Source of the DNA: Poriferisocius sp965208545
GTDB lineage: Bacteria; Actinomycetota; Acidimicrobiia; Acidimicrobiales; Bin134
Reading direction: 5' to 3'
DNA: 64,000 nucleotides
Assembly: GCA_965208545.1 (NCBI GenBank)
Contig: OZ242341.1
Coordinates: 930,001 to 994,000 of the forward strand
Shown here in pieces: positions 1-8,580 of this stretch; position 1 is the first letter of the stretch, and the number at the start of each line of letters is the position of its first letter. Both the position numbers and the translations under genes were made by a program. The notes under the pieces were generated by a model that saw nothing but the letters and a program-made list of their open reading frames with translations, did no database searches and was not told where the DNA came from.

Positions 1-1192
1 CCACCACGATGGCCGAGAACTGCACCCAGGCAATGGCATCGGTGGACACCAGGAAGAAGTTCACTGCCCAGTCGGCTGTCCCGAACCAGTTGGATCCCCG
101 GTCGAATGGGTTCGACAGCAGGCGCAGGAAGTTCTGCCCGCCGTCGAGCACCAGAAGCGAGAAGTAATGGGCCACGGTGTAGCCCAGCGCGATGGGCACC
201 AGGGAGTGGGCGAATCGTCGGGCCACATCGGCTGCGGACTGATCGGTGAACCAGCCCACGGCCAGCGATCCCAGGTAGTAGAGCGCCGCCATGATGGCGA
301 TGACGACGATCATTCCTGCGGTGTTGACGCCGGTGGCGGTCCAGCCCCGGTGAGTTCCCACCAAATCGGGCCACAGGGTGCTGCCGGCCAGCGAGTCGAA
401 AGTGGTGCCGCCCAGCACCACCAGTAGCACGGCCAGCAGGTCGATGCGGGGGGTCAGGGTTGTCAGCCCCGACAGGGGTGCCCGCAGCCGCACCGCTCCG
501 GTGTCGTCCCGATATAGCGGCGACATCCGGGCCAGCAGCGAGAACAGCACCCCAAATCCGTCGGCCTGGCGCACCCAGCGCCGCCCGTACACCGCCGAAC
601 CGCCAACCATCCCCACCGTGTAGGCGATCATGGCTCCGGCCACCGCCTCGTTGGTGGTGCCTTCGTGGTAGCAGAGCTCAAAAAACAGAAACCATCCCAG
701 CGCGATCACCGCGGGCCAATAGCCGCCGGGGATCTCATCGGTGTCCTCGATCTGGGGCAGCCCCAGCTTGCCCGCGGTCCACTCGATGGCCGCGGCGATG
801 GTCTCGAAGGGGTTCAGCACCCGCCACACATCGCCGAACACCGCCGCCACCATGGCCATCCCCACCCACAGCGCCACGTACACCGTGAGGGGTCCGAAGC
901 GTTGGCTTCCCACTGCGGCATCGCTGACGCTGCTGGCCAGGGCCAGCACGAACACCGCCAGCGAAGCCAAACGGGCCGGTACGGCCACCACATCCAGCGC
1001 CCGGCTGAAGGCTCTTCCCAGGCTCCGGCCCGAGGCGGCCCCCGGCAGCCAGGCCCGATGCCAGAAGAAGCTCAAGCTGACGAAGGTGGCCATGAGGGCC
1101 ACAGCGGCGCCGATGCCGAACAGATAGAAGGGCAGGGGCAAGTCGCCCCGCGACCCCACCCCGTGGGCCAGCACGGTGTTCAGCGTGGTCAC
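1..1192 (-). CDS. Multi-pass membrane protein, partial (C-terminus outside window)
   Basis: About 397 codons are visible, starting at a GTG seven bases after the stop of the upstream lipoprotein gene, and the frame runs off the window edge. The protein has many hydrophobic segments (for example around residues 23-43, 75-92 and 105-120) joined by short polar loops, so it is an integral membrane protein. Proteins of this look are often labelled 'fenitrothion hydrolase' in actinobacterial genomes, but that name is a weak annotation and I see no catalytic motif. The tight spacing with the cupredoxin-like lipoprotein suggests one operon and a possible role in metal handling or a membrane redox step; that is inference. 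Confidence 0.75.
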   Translation of the reverse strand, partial: MTTLNTVLAHGVGSRGDLPLPFYLFGIGAAVALMATFVSLSFFWHRAWLPGAASGRSLGRAFSRALDVVAVPARLASLAVFVLALASSVSDAAVGSQRFGPLTVYVALWVGMAMVAAVFGDVWRVLNPFETIAAAIEWTAGKLGLPQIEDTDEIPGGYWPAVIALGWFLFFELCYHEGTTNEAVAGAMIAYTVGMVGGSAVYGRRWVRQADGFGVLFSLLARMSPLYRDDTGAVRLRAPLSGLTTLTPRIDLLAVLLVVLGGTTFDSLAGSTLWPDLVGTHRGWTATGVNTAGMIVVIAIMAALYYLGSLAVGWFTDQSAADVARRFAHSLVPIALGYTVAHYFSLLVLDGGQNFLRLLSNPFDRGSNWFGTADWAVNFFLVSTDAIAWVQFSAIVV

Positions 1193-1199
1193 GCCAGAA

Positions 1200-2030
1200 T
1201 CATCCCACCTGGAGCTCTATCACCAGATCACCGTGGTGGTGGGTCTCTACCTCGAAAATGCCGGGGATATTGGCCTCGAAGGTGATGGTGCCGGGCTGTC
1301 CGGGAGCAAAGGGCACCACGAGGTCGTAGCCATGGATGTGCAGTTCGTCGGTGGTGTCGCCGTTCACGATGATGGTGACGGCATCTCCAGCGTCGACCCG
1401 GAAGCGCTGCACCCCGTCTACCGGCTTGCCGCCGGCCACTTCTAGTTCGATGGTGGTACCCACGCTGTCGTCCATCTCCATGGGTTCAGAATCTTCGGCT
1501 GCGCCGGGAATGGTCACCACGGCGGTGGCGTCGAGCTTCACCCCGTTCACCGCCAAGACGGCGTGGTTGTTGGCCGACAGCTCGACGCGGATCTCGTAGT
1601 CGCCGGGCGCTTTGAGATCGACGTGGGCCCAATGGGCGTACAGCCGCCTGAGCTTTACCCCGTCTACATAGATGTGGAAGTGCCCCTCACCGTCGACCGG
1701 GTCGGTCGAAGCCCTTTCGGGGGCCAGGGTGAATCCGGTGGTGATCACCTCGAGGTTGACGCCCGACATCGGGTCGAGGTGGGTTCTGAGCTCGATGGTG
1801 GGCACCGGCTCGTAGTCCACCTCCATCAGCGTGGCGTGATCGTGATCGTGGGCGTGGTCATGCCCATCATCGGCACCTTCCATCGCCGTGTCTTCGGAAT
1901 GGTCGACGGTGCTTTCAGTTGTCGGTGGGTACGACGCCGAATCGTCGTCGTTGCCGCAGGCGGTGGCCAGCAAGCCGAGGATGGCCAGCAGGCCAATCAA
2001 GTAGGTGGCGCCTCTTTGGGTGATTCTCAT
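1200..2030 (-). CDS. His-rich lipoprotein with C-terminal cupredoxin-like domain
   Basis: A 276-residue protein whose start at 2030 is chosen because it gives a clean lipoprotein signal with lipobox LLATAC (Cys25) and a GGGAG ribosome-binding site inside the end of the preceding gene. A short Asp/His segment (alternating D and H, about residues 50-65) could bind metal. The last 50 residues (HIHGYD, then VETHHHGDLVIELQVG) look like a cupredoxin fold, the type that carries copper outside the membrane. It sits one base after the SRAP gene and seven bases before the membrane protein gene. Role inferred: extracytoplasmic copper or other metal binding. An earlier start would extend it inside the SRAP gene and break the signal peptide. 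Confidence 0.8.
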   Translation of the reverse strand: MRITQRGATYLIGLLAILGLLATACGNDDDSASYPPTTESTVDHSEDTAMEGADDGHDHAHDHDHATLMEVDYEPVPTIELRTHLDPMSGVNLEVITTGFTLAPERASTDPVDGEGHFHIYVDGVKLRRLYAHWAHVDLKAPGDYEIRVELSANNHAVLAVNGVKLDATAVVTIPGAAEDSEPMEMDDSVGTTIELEVAGGKPVDGVQRFRVDAGDAVTIIVNGDTTDELHIHGYDLVVPFAPGQPGTITFEANIPGIFEVETHHHGDLVIELQVG

Positions 2031-2031
2031 C

Positions 2032-2703
2032 TCATACTCCCTGGACGGGTGTTGTGACTTCGGGGACGTCGTTGGAGGCCGAGTTGACCAGGCGCGATAC
2101 CTCGTAGGCTTCCAGGGCATCGTCGGGGTATGGCTCGAGAAGTTGCGTCAGAGCGTCGCTGTCATCGAGGGCGGTGTCGAGCCAGATGTCTTCTGCCTCC
2201 TCGGCCAAAATGACCGGCATTCGATGGTGGATCGGCTTGAGCACGTCGTTTGCCGCGGTGGTGATGATGGCGCACGACGGGATGCGGTTGCCTTCGGGAT
2301 CGGTCCACATTGACCACAGCCCGGCGAAGGCGAATAGCTCTCCTGACCGCATGGTGATTCTCATCGGGCGCTTGGCGTCGCCCACCTTCTGCCACTCATA
2401 GAAGCCGTCGGCGGGCACCAGGCACCGCCGGTTCTTCAGCGGACCGCGGAATGAGGGCTTCTCGGCCACCGTCTCGGCCCGGGCGTTGATGAGGGGCCGG
2501 TTGGAAGGGCCGTCCTTGGACCACGATGGAATGAGTCCCCAGCGCATGAAGCCGGCTTTGCGGGCGTCGCCGCCGATCACGGTCAGCACCTGCTGGGTGG
2601 GAGAGACGTTGTATCTGGGTACGAAGCCCTCGGGGTCACTGTCGAATTCGAACCGCTGGGCCAGCTCTTGCAGGCTGGCTGTCAGGCTGTACCGGCCACA
2701 CAT
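2032..2703 (-). CDS. SOS response-associated peptidase (SRAP/YedK/HMCES family)
   Basis: A 223-residue SRAP protein. The start at 2703 is fixed by the family rule that the catalytic cysteine must be residue 2: the protein begins MCGRYSL. Other family marks are YNVSPTQ, NARAET, RCLVPADGFYEW and IHHRMPVIL, the last carrying the active-site histidine. Family members form a covalent bond with abasic sites in single-stranded DNA and shield them during replication. It lies directly downstream of dnaE2 on the same strand (57 bases), fitting a damage-tolerance unit. Length is normal. The family assignment is secure; co-regulation with dnaE2 is inference. Confidence 0.95.
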   Translation of the reverse strand: MCGRYSLTASLQELAQRFEFDSDPEGFVPRYNVSPTQQVLTVIGGDARKAGFMRWGLIPSWSKDGPSNRPLINARAETVAEKPSFRGPLKNRRCLVPADGFYEWQKVGDAKRPMRITMRSGELFAFAGLWSMWTDPEGNRIPSCAIITTAANDVLKPIHHRMPVILAEEAEDIWLDTALDDSDALTQLLEPYPDDALEAYEVSRLVNSASNDVPEVTTPVQGV

Positions 2704-2760
2704 CTCGATCCCATTATGCGGCTGACGGGGGCTTCTAACCAACCCCCCCCGACCGCTGTG

Positions 2761-5700
2761 TCAGTGCCAGTCGTGCGACGGCGGCATGGTCACGCCCGAG
2801 TCGATGCTGCGCACGTCGGTGGCCACCACGTTCACGGTGCCGTCCCATCGGGAAATCCGCCCGGTGACCACGATCACCTGGCTGCCCAGCTCCCGGCGGC
2901 GTCGGGCGAACAGGTCGGAGTAGATGATCACCTGGGTGTCGCCGGTCTCGTCTTCGATGGTCACGAAGACGGTGCCGTCGCGCCCGCGGGGGTGCTGGCG
3001 GGCCACCGGCCAGCCGGCGACGGTGATCACTTCGTTTTCTTTGCGGGTCTCCACCTCGGCGGTGGGCATCACCCCGGGATCGAGGGTCGGCCGGAGGAAC
3101 TCCATGAGGTGGCCCTTGGGATACATCCCCATGGTTCGGTACTCGCCCATCATCTTCTCCCGCTCGGTGAAGTCGTCGAGCTGGGGCACGCGGTCGTCGG
3201 TCGACAGCGAAAGGGCGGTTTGGCCGGAGCCCGAGGGCCGGTTTTGCAGCCCCGACTCCCACAGCGCCTCCCTTCGGTTCGCGGCAATGGCGTCGAACGC
3301 CCCGGCCAGCACCAGCGACAACACGGCTTGGTCCTTCAGCCCCGTCCGGCGCACCAGGTCGCCAGCGCTGGTGTAAAGCCCTAGGCGCTGCCGTTCGGCC
3401 ACGATGAGCTTGGCAGACTCCACCCCCACGTCCTTGATGAACTGAAGCCCGAGCCGCACCGAGGCGCCTTCAGGCGAGCACACGGCACTGCTTTGGTTGA
3501 CGCACGGGTTCAGAAACGCCACGTCGAAGCGCCGGGCGTCCTGTTTCAGCGTCTCCATGGGGTAGAAGCCCATCGGCTGGTTGTTCATCAGCGCGGTGAA
3601 GAACTCCACCGGGTGGTAGCGCTTGAGCCATGCCGCCTGGTAGGCGGTCACCGCGAAGGCATGGGAGTGCGACTCCGGGAACATGTAGTGGCCGTTGATC
3701 TTGGCGAAGATCCTCTTGGCGGCCGCTTCGGGGACGCCGTTTTGGCGAGCGCCCTCGGCGAAGCGCTCCCAGTGCAGGGCGATGAGGTGCTCGCTGTTGG
3801 GCCGGGCGAAGGCGCGGCGCACCTCGTCGGCCTCCGACGCAGTCATGCCGGCCACGTCCTCGATGAGCTGCACCACCTGCTCCTGCCACACGATGATGCC
3901 GTACCCCCGTTCCAGGGCGCGCTTCTCCAGCGGATGGTCGTAGTCCCAGTCAGCGTCGTGGCGATAGCGCTCCACGAACTGGGACACCGCGCTGCCCTGC
4001 ACACCCACGCCGGGGCGGATGAGGGCCACCTGATAGGCCAAGTCGAGGAGGTTGCGCGACTTCAGCCGCTGGGCCATCTTCAGCTGCGCGGGGGACTGGA
4101 GCAGGAACACCCCCTTGCACAGGCCGGCGTTGATCATGTCGTAGACGCCGGGGTCCTCCGGGCTGATCTGGCCCAGGTCGGGTCGGGCGCCCTCCCGCTC
4201 GGCCACGAGGTCGAGGGCCTCGTCGATCTGGTCGAGCACCGGCAGCGACAAGATGTCGATTTTGGCGAAGCTTGCGTCGGCCACGCTGTCTTTGTCCCAG
4301 TCCATGATGTAGCGGCCGTCGGTGGCCCCGGCCCGGATCGGCACCATCTCCGGGATGGGCGAGCTGCTGAGCACCATGCCGCCCACATGCTGGCCCAACC
4401 CCCGGGGAGCGCCCATGAGCTGGGGGGCGAGGTTGAGCAGGTCTCGCCATCCGGGGGCGTCCACTTTGTCTTTGAACTCCGGCAACTGAGCCATCTCATT
4501 GCGGAGATCCTCGGCGTGGTGGGAGTGCAGCCGCTTCGACAGGAGCGAGAGGCGCTCTTGGGGCAGTCCCAGGGCCTTTCCCAGGTCTTGGATGATTCCC
4601 TTGACCTTGTAGGTGGTGATGGCCCCGGCCAGCACGGCGTGCTCGGGTCCGAAATGGGCGTGTACCCGCTCGATCAGCTCGTCGCGCAGCCCTCGGGGGA
4701 AGTCAAGGTCGATATCGGGCAGCGTGGTCATGTCTTCGGAGATGAAGCGCTCCAAGGTGAGATCCCATTTCAGGGGATCCACATGGCTGATGCCGATGAG
4801 GTAGCCCACGAGCAGGGCCACCGACGAGCCCCGCCCCCGTCCCGGCGGCCTCTCTTCTATCGGCGTGTCGGGGCTGATCTCGCCCCGCTCCACCAGGATC
4901 TGCTGGCCCAGCAGGGCGATCTGGCGGTAGAGCAGCAGAAATCCGGCCAGGTTGAGCCGCTCGATCAAACCGAACTCCTCGGCTAGGCGATCTTCCACCT
5001 GTGAGGTGACGCTGCCGTACCGTCGTACCGCCCCCTCCCGACAGAGCTGTTCCAGGTAGCTCAGGGGTGTGCTGTCGGGGGGCACCGCGGCATCGGGTAG
5101 GGCATAGCCCAGGTCGGTGCTGAGGTCGAAACAGCACTGCTCGGCGATGCGAAGGGTGTTGGACACCGCTCCCGGGTATTCGGCGAAGAGCTGCTCCATC
5201 TCCGCGGGCGGTTTCAGGTGCAGATGGTGGTTGGGCCGCAGAAACCGGAGGGCCTGGTCGATGGTGGTGTTGAGCTTGGCCGCCACCAGCGCTTGCTGGA
5301 GCCGGGCGCGGTCCGGGGTGTGGTAGTGGACATCGTTGGTGGCGACGACCCGGGCGCCGGTCTCTTCGGCGAGCCTGATCAGCTTGCGGTTGCGGTCGGT
5401 GTCGCCAGCCAGAAAGTTCTGCTGAAGCTCCACGTACACCGAGTTCGGCCCGTACCAGTCGAAGTACTGTCGCAACAGGCCGTGGGCTTCGCCGAAGCGG
5501 TCTTCGGTTGCCAATCGGGACAAGGGGCCGTCGCGCCCGCCGGTGAGCAGAACCACGCCCTCGCAGTGGTCGGGCAGGTGGGAAGGGTCGAGCTTCGGGT
5601 CCCGGCGGTCGTCGGCGTTGGCCAGGGTGAACAGGCGCGAGATGTTGGAGTACCCGGCCCGGGTCTTGGCCAGCAGGGCGAGCTTCGAGCCGTCGGTCAG

Positions 5701-5904
5701 CGTCAGCTCTCCGCCGGTAATGGGCTGGGTGCCCAGGCTCTTGGCCAGACGGGCGAACTCCAGTGCGCCGCACAGGTTGGTGTCGGTCAGGGCGAGGGCC
5801 GGATAGCCGAACTGCTTGGCCTGGGCCAGCAACTCGTGGGCATGCGACGCCCCCTCCCCGTAGGAGAAGAAGCTCTTGGCCCGAAGCTCCACCCAGTTCG
5901 CCAT
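2761..5904 (-). CDS. dnaE2: Error-prone DNA polymerase III alpha subunit DnaE2
   Basis: A 1047-residue C-family polymerase, the usual size for DnaE2. It begins with a PHP domain (residues 1-250 or so), has the catalytic PDIDLDFP motif near residue 395, a helix-hairpin-helix region, and a C-terminal OB domain from about 955 (VTIEDETGDTQVIIYSDLF). DnaE2 performs translesion synthesis with ImuB and ImuA-type partners after DNA damage. imuB ends 13 bases upstream, so the two are almost certainly one transcript. DnaE2 rather than replicative DnaE1 is supported by the shorter length and by the ImuB neighbour. Confidence 0.95.
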   Translation of the reverse strand: MANWVELRAKSFFSYGEGASHAHELLAQAKQFGYPALALTDTNLCGALEFARLAKSLGTQPITGGELTLTDGSKLALLAKTRAGYSNISRLFTLANADDRRDPKLDPSHLPDHCEGVVLLTGGRDGPLSRLATEDRFGEAHGLLRQYFDWYGPNSVYVELQQNFLAGDTDRNRKLIRLAEETGARVVATNDVHYHTPDRARLQQALVAAKLNTTIDQALRFLRPNHHLHLKPPAEMEQLFAEYPGAVSNTLRIAEQCCFDLSTDLGYALPDAAVPPDSTPLSYLEQLCREGAVRRYGSVTSQVEDRLAEEFGLIERLNLAGFLLLYRQIALLGQQILVERGEISPDTPIEERPPGRGRGSSVALLVGYLIGISHVDPLKWDLTLERFISEDMTTLPDIDLDFPRGLRDELIERVHAHFGPEHAVLAGAITTYKVKGIIQDLGKALGLPQERLSLLSKRLHSHHAEDLRNEMAQLPEFKDKVDAPGWRDLLNLAPQLMGAPRGLGQHVGGMVLSSSPIPEMVPIRAGATDGRYIMDWDKDSVADASFAKIDILSLPVLDQIDEALDLVAEREGARPDLGQISPEDPGVYDMINAGLCKGVFLLQSPAQLKMAQRLKSRNLLDLAYQVALIRPGVGVQGSAVSQFVERYRHDADWDYDHPLEKRALERGYGIIVWQEQVVQLIEDVAGMTASEADEVRRAFARPNSEHLIALHWERFAEGARQNGVPEAAAKRIFAKINGHYMFPESHSHAFAVTAYQAAWLKRYHPVEFFTALMNNQPMGFYPMETLKQDARRFDVAFLNPCVNQSSAVCSPEGASVRLGLQFIKDVGVESAKLIVAERQRLGLYTSAGDLVRRTGLKDQAVLSLVLAGAFDAIAANRREALWESGLQNRPSGSGQTALSLSTDDRVPQLDDFTEREKMMGEYRTMGMYPKGHLMEFLRPTLDPGVMPTAEVETRKENEVITVAGWPVARQHPRGRDGTVFVTIEDETGDTQVIIYSDLFARRRRELGSQVIVVTGRISRWDGTVNVVATDVRSIDSGVTMPPSHDWH

Positions 5905-5917
5905 AGACAGCTCGCAA

Positions 5918-7366
5918 TCAGGCGCTTTGTCGGTACCAGCGGCTGTCGGTGCAGTCCCGGAACAGGGTGATCAGCCGCCCATCGCCGGGGTCGACCCGGT
6001 AGTAGGAGCGGGCCACCGGCTTGGGGAGCCACCACAGGTCGAATGTCCACCGGTCGTCGATTCGGGCCACCTTCTTCCAGCGTCGGCCCGCCCGCAGCGA
6101 CCGCGGCTCGCCCTTTGAGTTCTCGCGCACGTCCACCGGCCTGGGCGTCAGCAGGGGTCTGATGGTGTCCTGGGCCGACGGGTCGAGGGGCATCTGAAGG
6201 AACCGCATCTCCGGCACCGGGTGCCACGGCGCCACGCCGGCGATCCGGTACAGGGCATGGTCGCCCCTCATCAGCGGCCGTAGTCGGCGATCGGCTTCCA
6301 CGAGCCGCCCCAGGCGGTCGCGTCGCGCATCCTTCAGTAGTGTCAGCTGGGCCACCGACTCGCCGGTGAGGTCCGACAGGGTGAGGGTCACGTCCTCGAC
6401 GGGACGGCGCGGCGGGTCGGCCTCCAGGCGGTCTCGAATGATCTTCGAGGCCCTCTCCCACTCGCCGACGGGCTGCTTGAACCGCACACTGTGCTCCCAC
6501 GCCGGCCAGCCCGGCGCTTCGCACAGCAGGTGCGCCGACCCGGCGAGGCGTCCCCTCGCTTCCGGGCGGGCGAAGGCCCGCAGCAATACGGTGTCCACCG
6601 CCATCAACAGGGCCTCGATGGCGGGGTGCAGCGCCATCGAGATGTGCTCGACCACCGGCTCTTCACACGTCTGGGGAACGAGGGGGCTGTCGTCGATGCC
6701 GTTGCACAGCGACCATGCCCGCAAGCCCTCGAGGCCGAACCGGTCGGAGAGCAAATGCCCGCTCACCGAGGCGACGGCGCCCATGGTGTGCAGGCCGAAG
6801 CGGTGCAGGTCGCCCTTCATGGCGTCCGAGACGGGAAGCAGGTCGATGCTGTGGGGGGCGAGAAAGGTGCCAACGTCGTCGCCCACCCCACAGGCGCCCG
6901 GGCCCCGGCGCATCCGAGCGGCGACAAAAGCGGGGAACTTGGCGTCGGCCACTCCAACCCGGGGACTCAGGAAGGCGGGGAGCGCGCTCATGAGCGCAGA
7001 GGCCGCGCCCGATTCACCCCCGTACAGCCCCTCCAGCCCGTCCAGGCGGACATAGGCCGTGCCCAGATCGGCCGCCTCCACCCGGTCGCTCACGTGTTGC
7101 AGGTCGGCCACCATGCGGCGGAAAGCCCGCCGATAGCAGGGCTCGTCAGCGTCCAGCACCACTGCGCTGGCGTGGTGCGACATCGCCTCTTCCAAGGTCA
7201 TGCCCTCCCTCACCCCGACCGCGGCGGGGAAGTGATCGACCACCAGAGTCCTGGTGGCCGACGGATCGCCGTCGACGATCAGCACCGGGCTGTCCTCCAG
7301 GTGGCGATGCCGGCTCATCTCCACCTTCGCCCGCAAATGGGTCGCCAGCACACACGCAACCCTCAT
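5918..7366 (-). CDS. imuB: ImuB, Y-family polymerase-like mutasome protein
   Basis: A 482-residue Y-family homologue. The start MRVACVLATHL at 7366 matches the usual ImuB N-terminus. The palm region (VVLDADEPCYRRAF, then AADLGTAYVRLDGLEGLYGG) is recognisable but lacks the usual catalytic acidic triad, as is normal for ImuB, which acts as an adaptor between the beta clamp and DnaE2 and is not itself a polymerase. It lies immediately upstream of dnaE2. No imuA-prime or lexA gene is present on this side of the window, and I could not find a clear LexA box between 7366 and 7575. Confidence 0.93.
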   Translation of the reverse strand: MRVACVLATHLRAKVEMSRHRHLEDSPVLIVDGDPSATRTLVVDHFPAAVGVREGMTLEEAMSHHASAVVLDADEPCYRRAFRRMVADLQHVSDRVEAADLGTAYVRLDGLEGLYGGESGAASALMSALPAFLSPRVGVADAKFPAFVAARMRRGPGACGVGDDVGTFLAPHSIDLLPVSDAMKGDLHRFGLHTMGAVASVSGHLLSDRFGLEGLRAWSLCNGIDDSPLVPQTCEEPVVEHISMALHPAIEALLMAVDTVLLRAFARPEARGRLAGSAHLLCEAPGWPAWEHSVRFKQPVGEWERASKIIRDRLEADPPRRPVEDVTLTLSDLTGESVAQLTLLKDARRDRLGRLVEADRRLRPLMRGDHALYRIAGVAPWHPVPEMRFLQMPLDPSAQDTIRPLLTPRPVDVRENSKGEPRSLRAGRRWKKVARIDDRWTFDLWWLPKPVARSYYRVDPGDGRLITLFRDCTDSRWYRQSA

Positions 7367-7526
7367 GTGGCACCCGTGCGAAGCTCGCTGCAACTACACA
7401 GGACAACCTTATTGACGCCAGTGACACATTCGACCTGAGCCAGCGGGTGTTGCGTTCTCTATCTGGAACGGCTCGCCAAATTGGATTGTTTGGGACGGTT
7501 CGGGCCGGTAGCTTGATGTCGTACTT

Positions 7527-7568
7527 CCCCGCCTGCCCTGCTCAGCAGGGTATGGCGGGGCTATTTTT
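7527..7568 (+). terminator. Hairpin with T-tract, intrinsic terminator-like
   Basis: CCCCGCC and CCCTGC pair with GCAGGG and GGCGGGG across a TCA loop with a small internal bulge, and CTATTTTT follows. It reads as a Rho-independent terminator on the plus strand. No plus-strand gene is visible before it, so it may end a short untranslated RNA or act as an attenuator for the small reading frame at 7575. Confidence 0.55.
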
Positions 7569-7574
7569 GGAGCC

Positions 7575-7748
7575 GTGCCCCTCACAAATCCTGACGAAGC
7601 TGTGCAGTCCGTATTGCTTGAAGACCTCGACGCCAGTGTCGGCAGCGGCCCTGAAGTGCCTGAGGACGAGGTTGCTGTGCGCTACGACAGCGACGAAGCG
7701 CTCCTAACCGCAATTCAGCAGCGCCGTAGCGTCCGCGACGCTGACTAG
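7575..7748 (+). CDS. Possible small acidic protein, 57 aa
   Basis: A GTG-initiated frame of 57 residues beginning VPLTNPDEAVQSVLLEDLDA and ending in QQRRSVRDAD. It is rich in Asp and Glu with a basic tail, and its codon pattern looks more like coding sequence than the overlapping frames do. It lies 19 bases before the PNPOx-like gene. No family recognised. The frame stays open upstream through the hairpin at 7527-7568, so it may be the end of a decayed gene. Evidence for translation is weak. Confidence 0.3.
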   Translation: MPLTNPDEAVQSVLLEDLDASVGSGPEVPEDEVAVRYDSDEALLTAIQQRRSVRDAD

Positions 7749-7755
7749 CTTCTCC

Positions 7756-7761
7756 CATTCT
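7756..7761 (+). promoter_or_regulatory. Candidate -10 hexamer (CATTCT), leaderless spacing
   Basis: CATTCT lies exactly six bases before the ATG at 7768, the spacing seen at many starts in this window. The match to the consensus is modest. Confidence 0.3.
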
Positions 7762-7767
7762 GGTCTG

Positions 7768-8262
7768 ATGCCGGTGAGTGGTTCGACGCCGGTCCCCTGG
7801 GGGCAGATCGAAGAGCAGGTTCCCGAGTTTGCCGAGCGGATTCGGTTGCGGTTCGAGAGTCATATCCATGCGGTAATGGCCACGCTGCGCCGAGATGGGT
7901 CGCCCCGGCTGTCAGGTATGGAGGCACCGATCCGCGACGGACATCTGTGGTTGGGGATGATGCCAGACTCGCTCAAGGCGGCGGACCTGCACCGAGACCC
8001 GAGGTTTTCGTTGCACAGCTCACCGGACACTGAAGAACTGCCACTCGGCGATGCCCGCATCGACGGCCAGACGGCTGCTGCGACCCCCGAGGAAGTTGAC
8101 GTCTTCGTGGCCGGCCACCGCATGCCCATCGAAGACTCCAACGTCATGGTCCTTTTCACCGCTCGCATTTCTCGGGCAACGCTGACCCGCGTCGATGGGC
8201 AAGAACTGGCTATTGAGACTTGGACCCCGTCCGACGGCCTTCGAGAGTTTCGCCGAAGCTGA
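7768..8262 (+). CDS. Pyridoxamine 5'-phosphate oxidase-like FMN-binding split-barrel protein
   Basis: A 164-residue protein of the PNPOx-like split-barrel class. The segment HAVMATLRRDGSPRLSGMEA followed by LWLGMMPDSLKAADLHRDPRFSLH is the typical barrel core where FMN or F420 binds. Members include flavin- or F420-dependent reductases and heme-binding proteins; the substrate cannot be told here. The last codons (SDGLREFRRS and stop) lie inside the first copy of a 43-bp repeat, so the C-terminus was probably rewritten by arrival of that element. The gene stands alone on the plus strand. Confidence 0.8.
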   Translation: MPVSGSTPVPWGQIEEQVPEFAERIRLRFESHIHAVMATLRRDGSPRLSGMEAPIRDGHLWLGMMPDSLKAADLHRDPRFSLHSSPDTEELPLGDARIDGQTAAATPEEVDVFVAGHRMPIEDSNVMVLFTARISRATLTRVDGQELAIETWTPSDGLREFRRS

Positions 8263-8274
8263 GATGGGTGGATG
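8232..8274 (+). repeat. 43-bp dispersed repeat, copy A
   Basis: CGACGGCCTTCG through AGATGGGTGG matches 8581-8623 with five mismatches over 43 bases. The inner part contains CTTCG facing CGAAG, so it can fold. It overlaps the 3' end and stop codon of the PNPOx-like gene. Confidence 0.75.
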
Positions 8275-8314
8275 CGGCTAAGGAAGTCATTTCGTCGCAT
8301 CCGGCCTGCTGGAT

Positions 8315-8548
8315 ATGTTTCATCCTGTGGAACTCGCCACGGTGCTCGAGACGCGAGATGGTGCTCGCAGCGGCAAGCCTTGCTTCATTGGCACGCGGAT
8401 AGCGGTCTACGACGTGCTGGATTACCTGGCTGCGGGTATGACGCCGTCGGAGATCGCCGATGACTTCCCCGAGTTGAGTGAGCAGCATGTCTTGGCTGCC
8501 GTTGAGTTTGCTGCGCTGCGCGAGCGGCGTCTGGCGACTCCTGCGTGA
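8315..8548 (+). CDS. DUF433 family antitoxin-like protein
   Basis: A 77-residue DUF433 protein with the family signature GKPCFIGTRIAVYDVLDYLAAGMTPSEIADDFPEL and a final helix that would bind DNA or toxin. DUF433 proteins are usually the antitoxin partner of DUF5615 PIN-like toxins. A toxin-like frame does start in the four-base overlap GTGA at 8545, exactly as expected for the pair, but it is cut after about 12 codons by repeat copy B. The antitoxin is therefore probably an orphan. Confidence 0.85.
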   Translation: MFHPVELATVLETRDGARSGKPCFIGTRIAVYDVLDYLAAGMTPSEIADDFPELSEQHVLAAVEFAALRERRLATPA

Positions 8549-8580
8549 GACTGCTTCTCGACCAGAACCTGTATCCCAAT
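8545..8580 (+). pseudogene. Truncated DUF5615 PIN-like toxin (N-terminal 12 codons)
   Basis: GTG overlapping the antitoxin stop opens VRLLLDQNLYPN, matching the canonical N-terminus of DUF5615 toxins (LLxDQNLxP). From base 8581 the sequence is the 43-bp repeat, and what follows is Arg/Gly-rich readthrough of the opposite-strand gene, not toxin. The remaining PIN-like domain is absent. Confidence 0.65.

Noticed and set aside
3493..4986. Long reading frame opposite dnaE2, and similar long antisense frames throughout
   Set aside because: High GC makes long antisense frames common. These give Val/Gly/His-rich sequences without family motifs, while the other strand encodes recognisable proteins.
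7447..7707. An 86-codon plus-strand frame across the hairpin at 7527-7568
   Set aside because: It runs through a terminator-like structure, has no ribosome-binding site, and its composition is Cys/Pro/Ser-rich unlike real proteins here.
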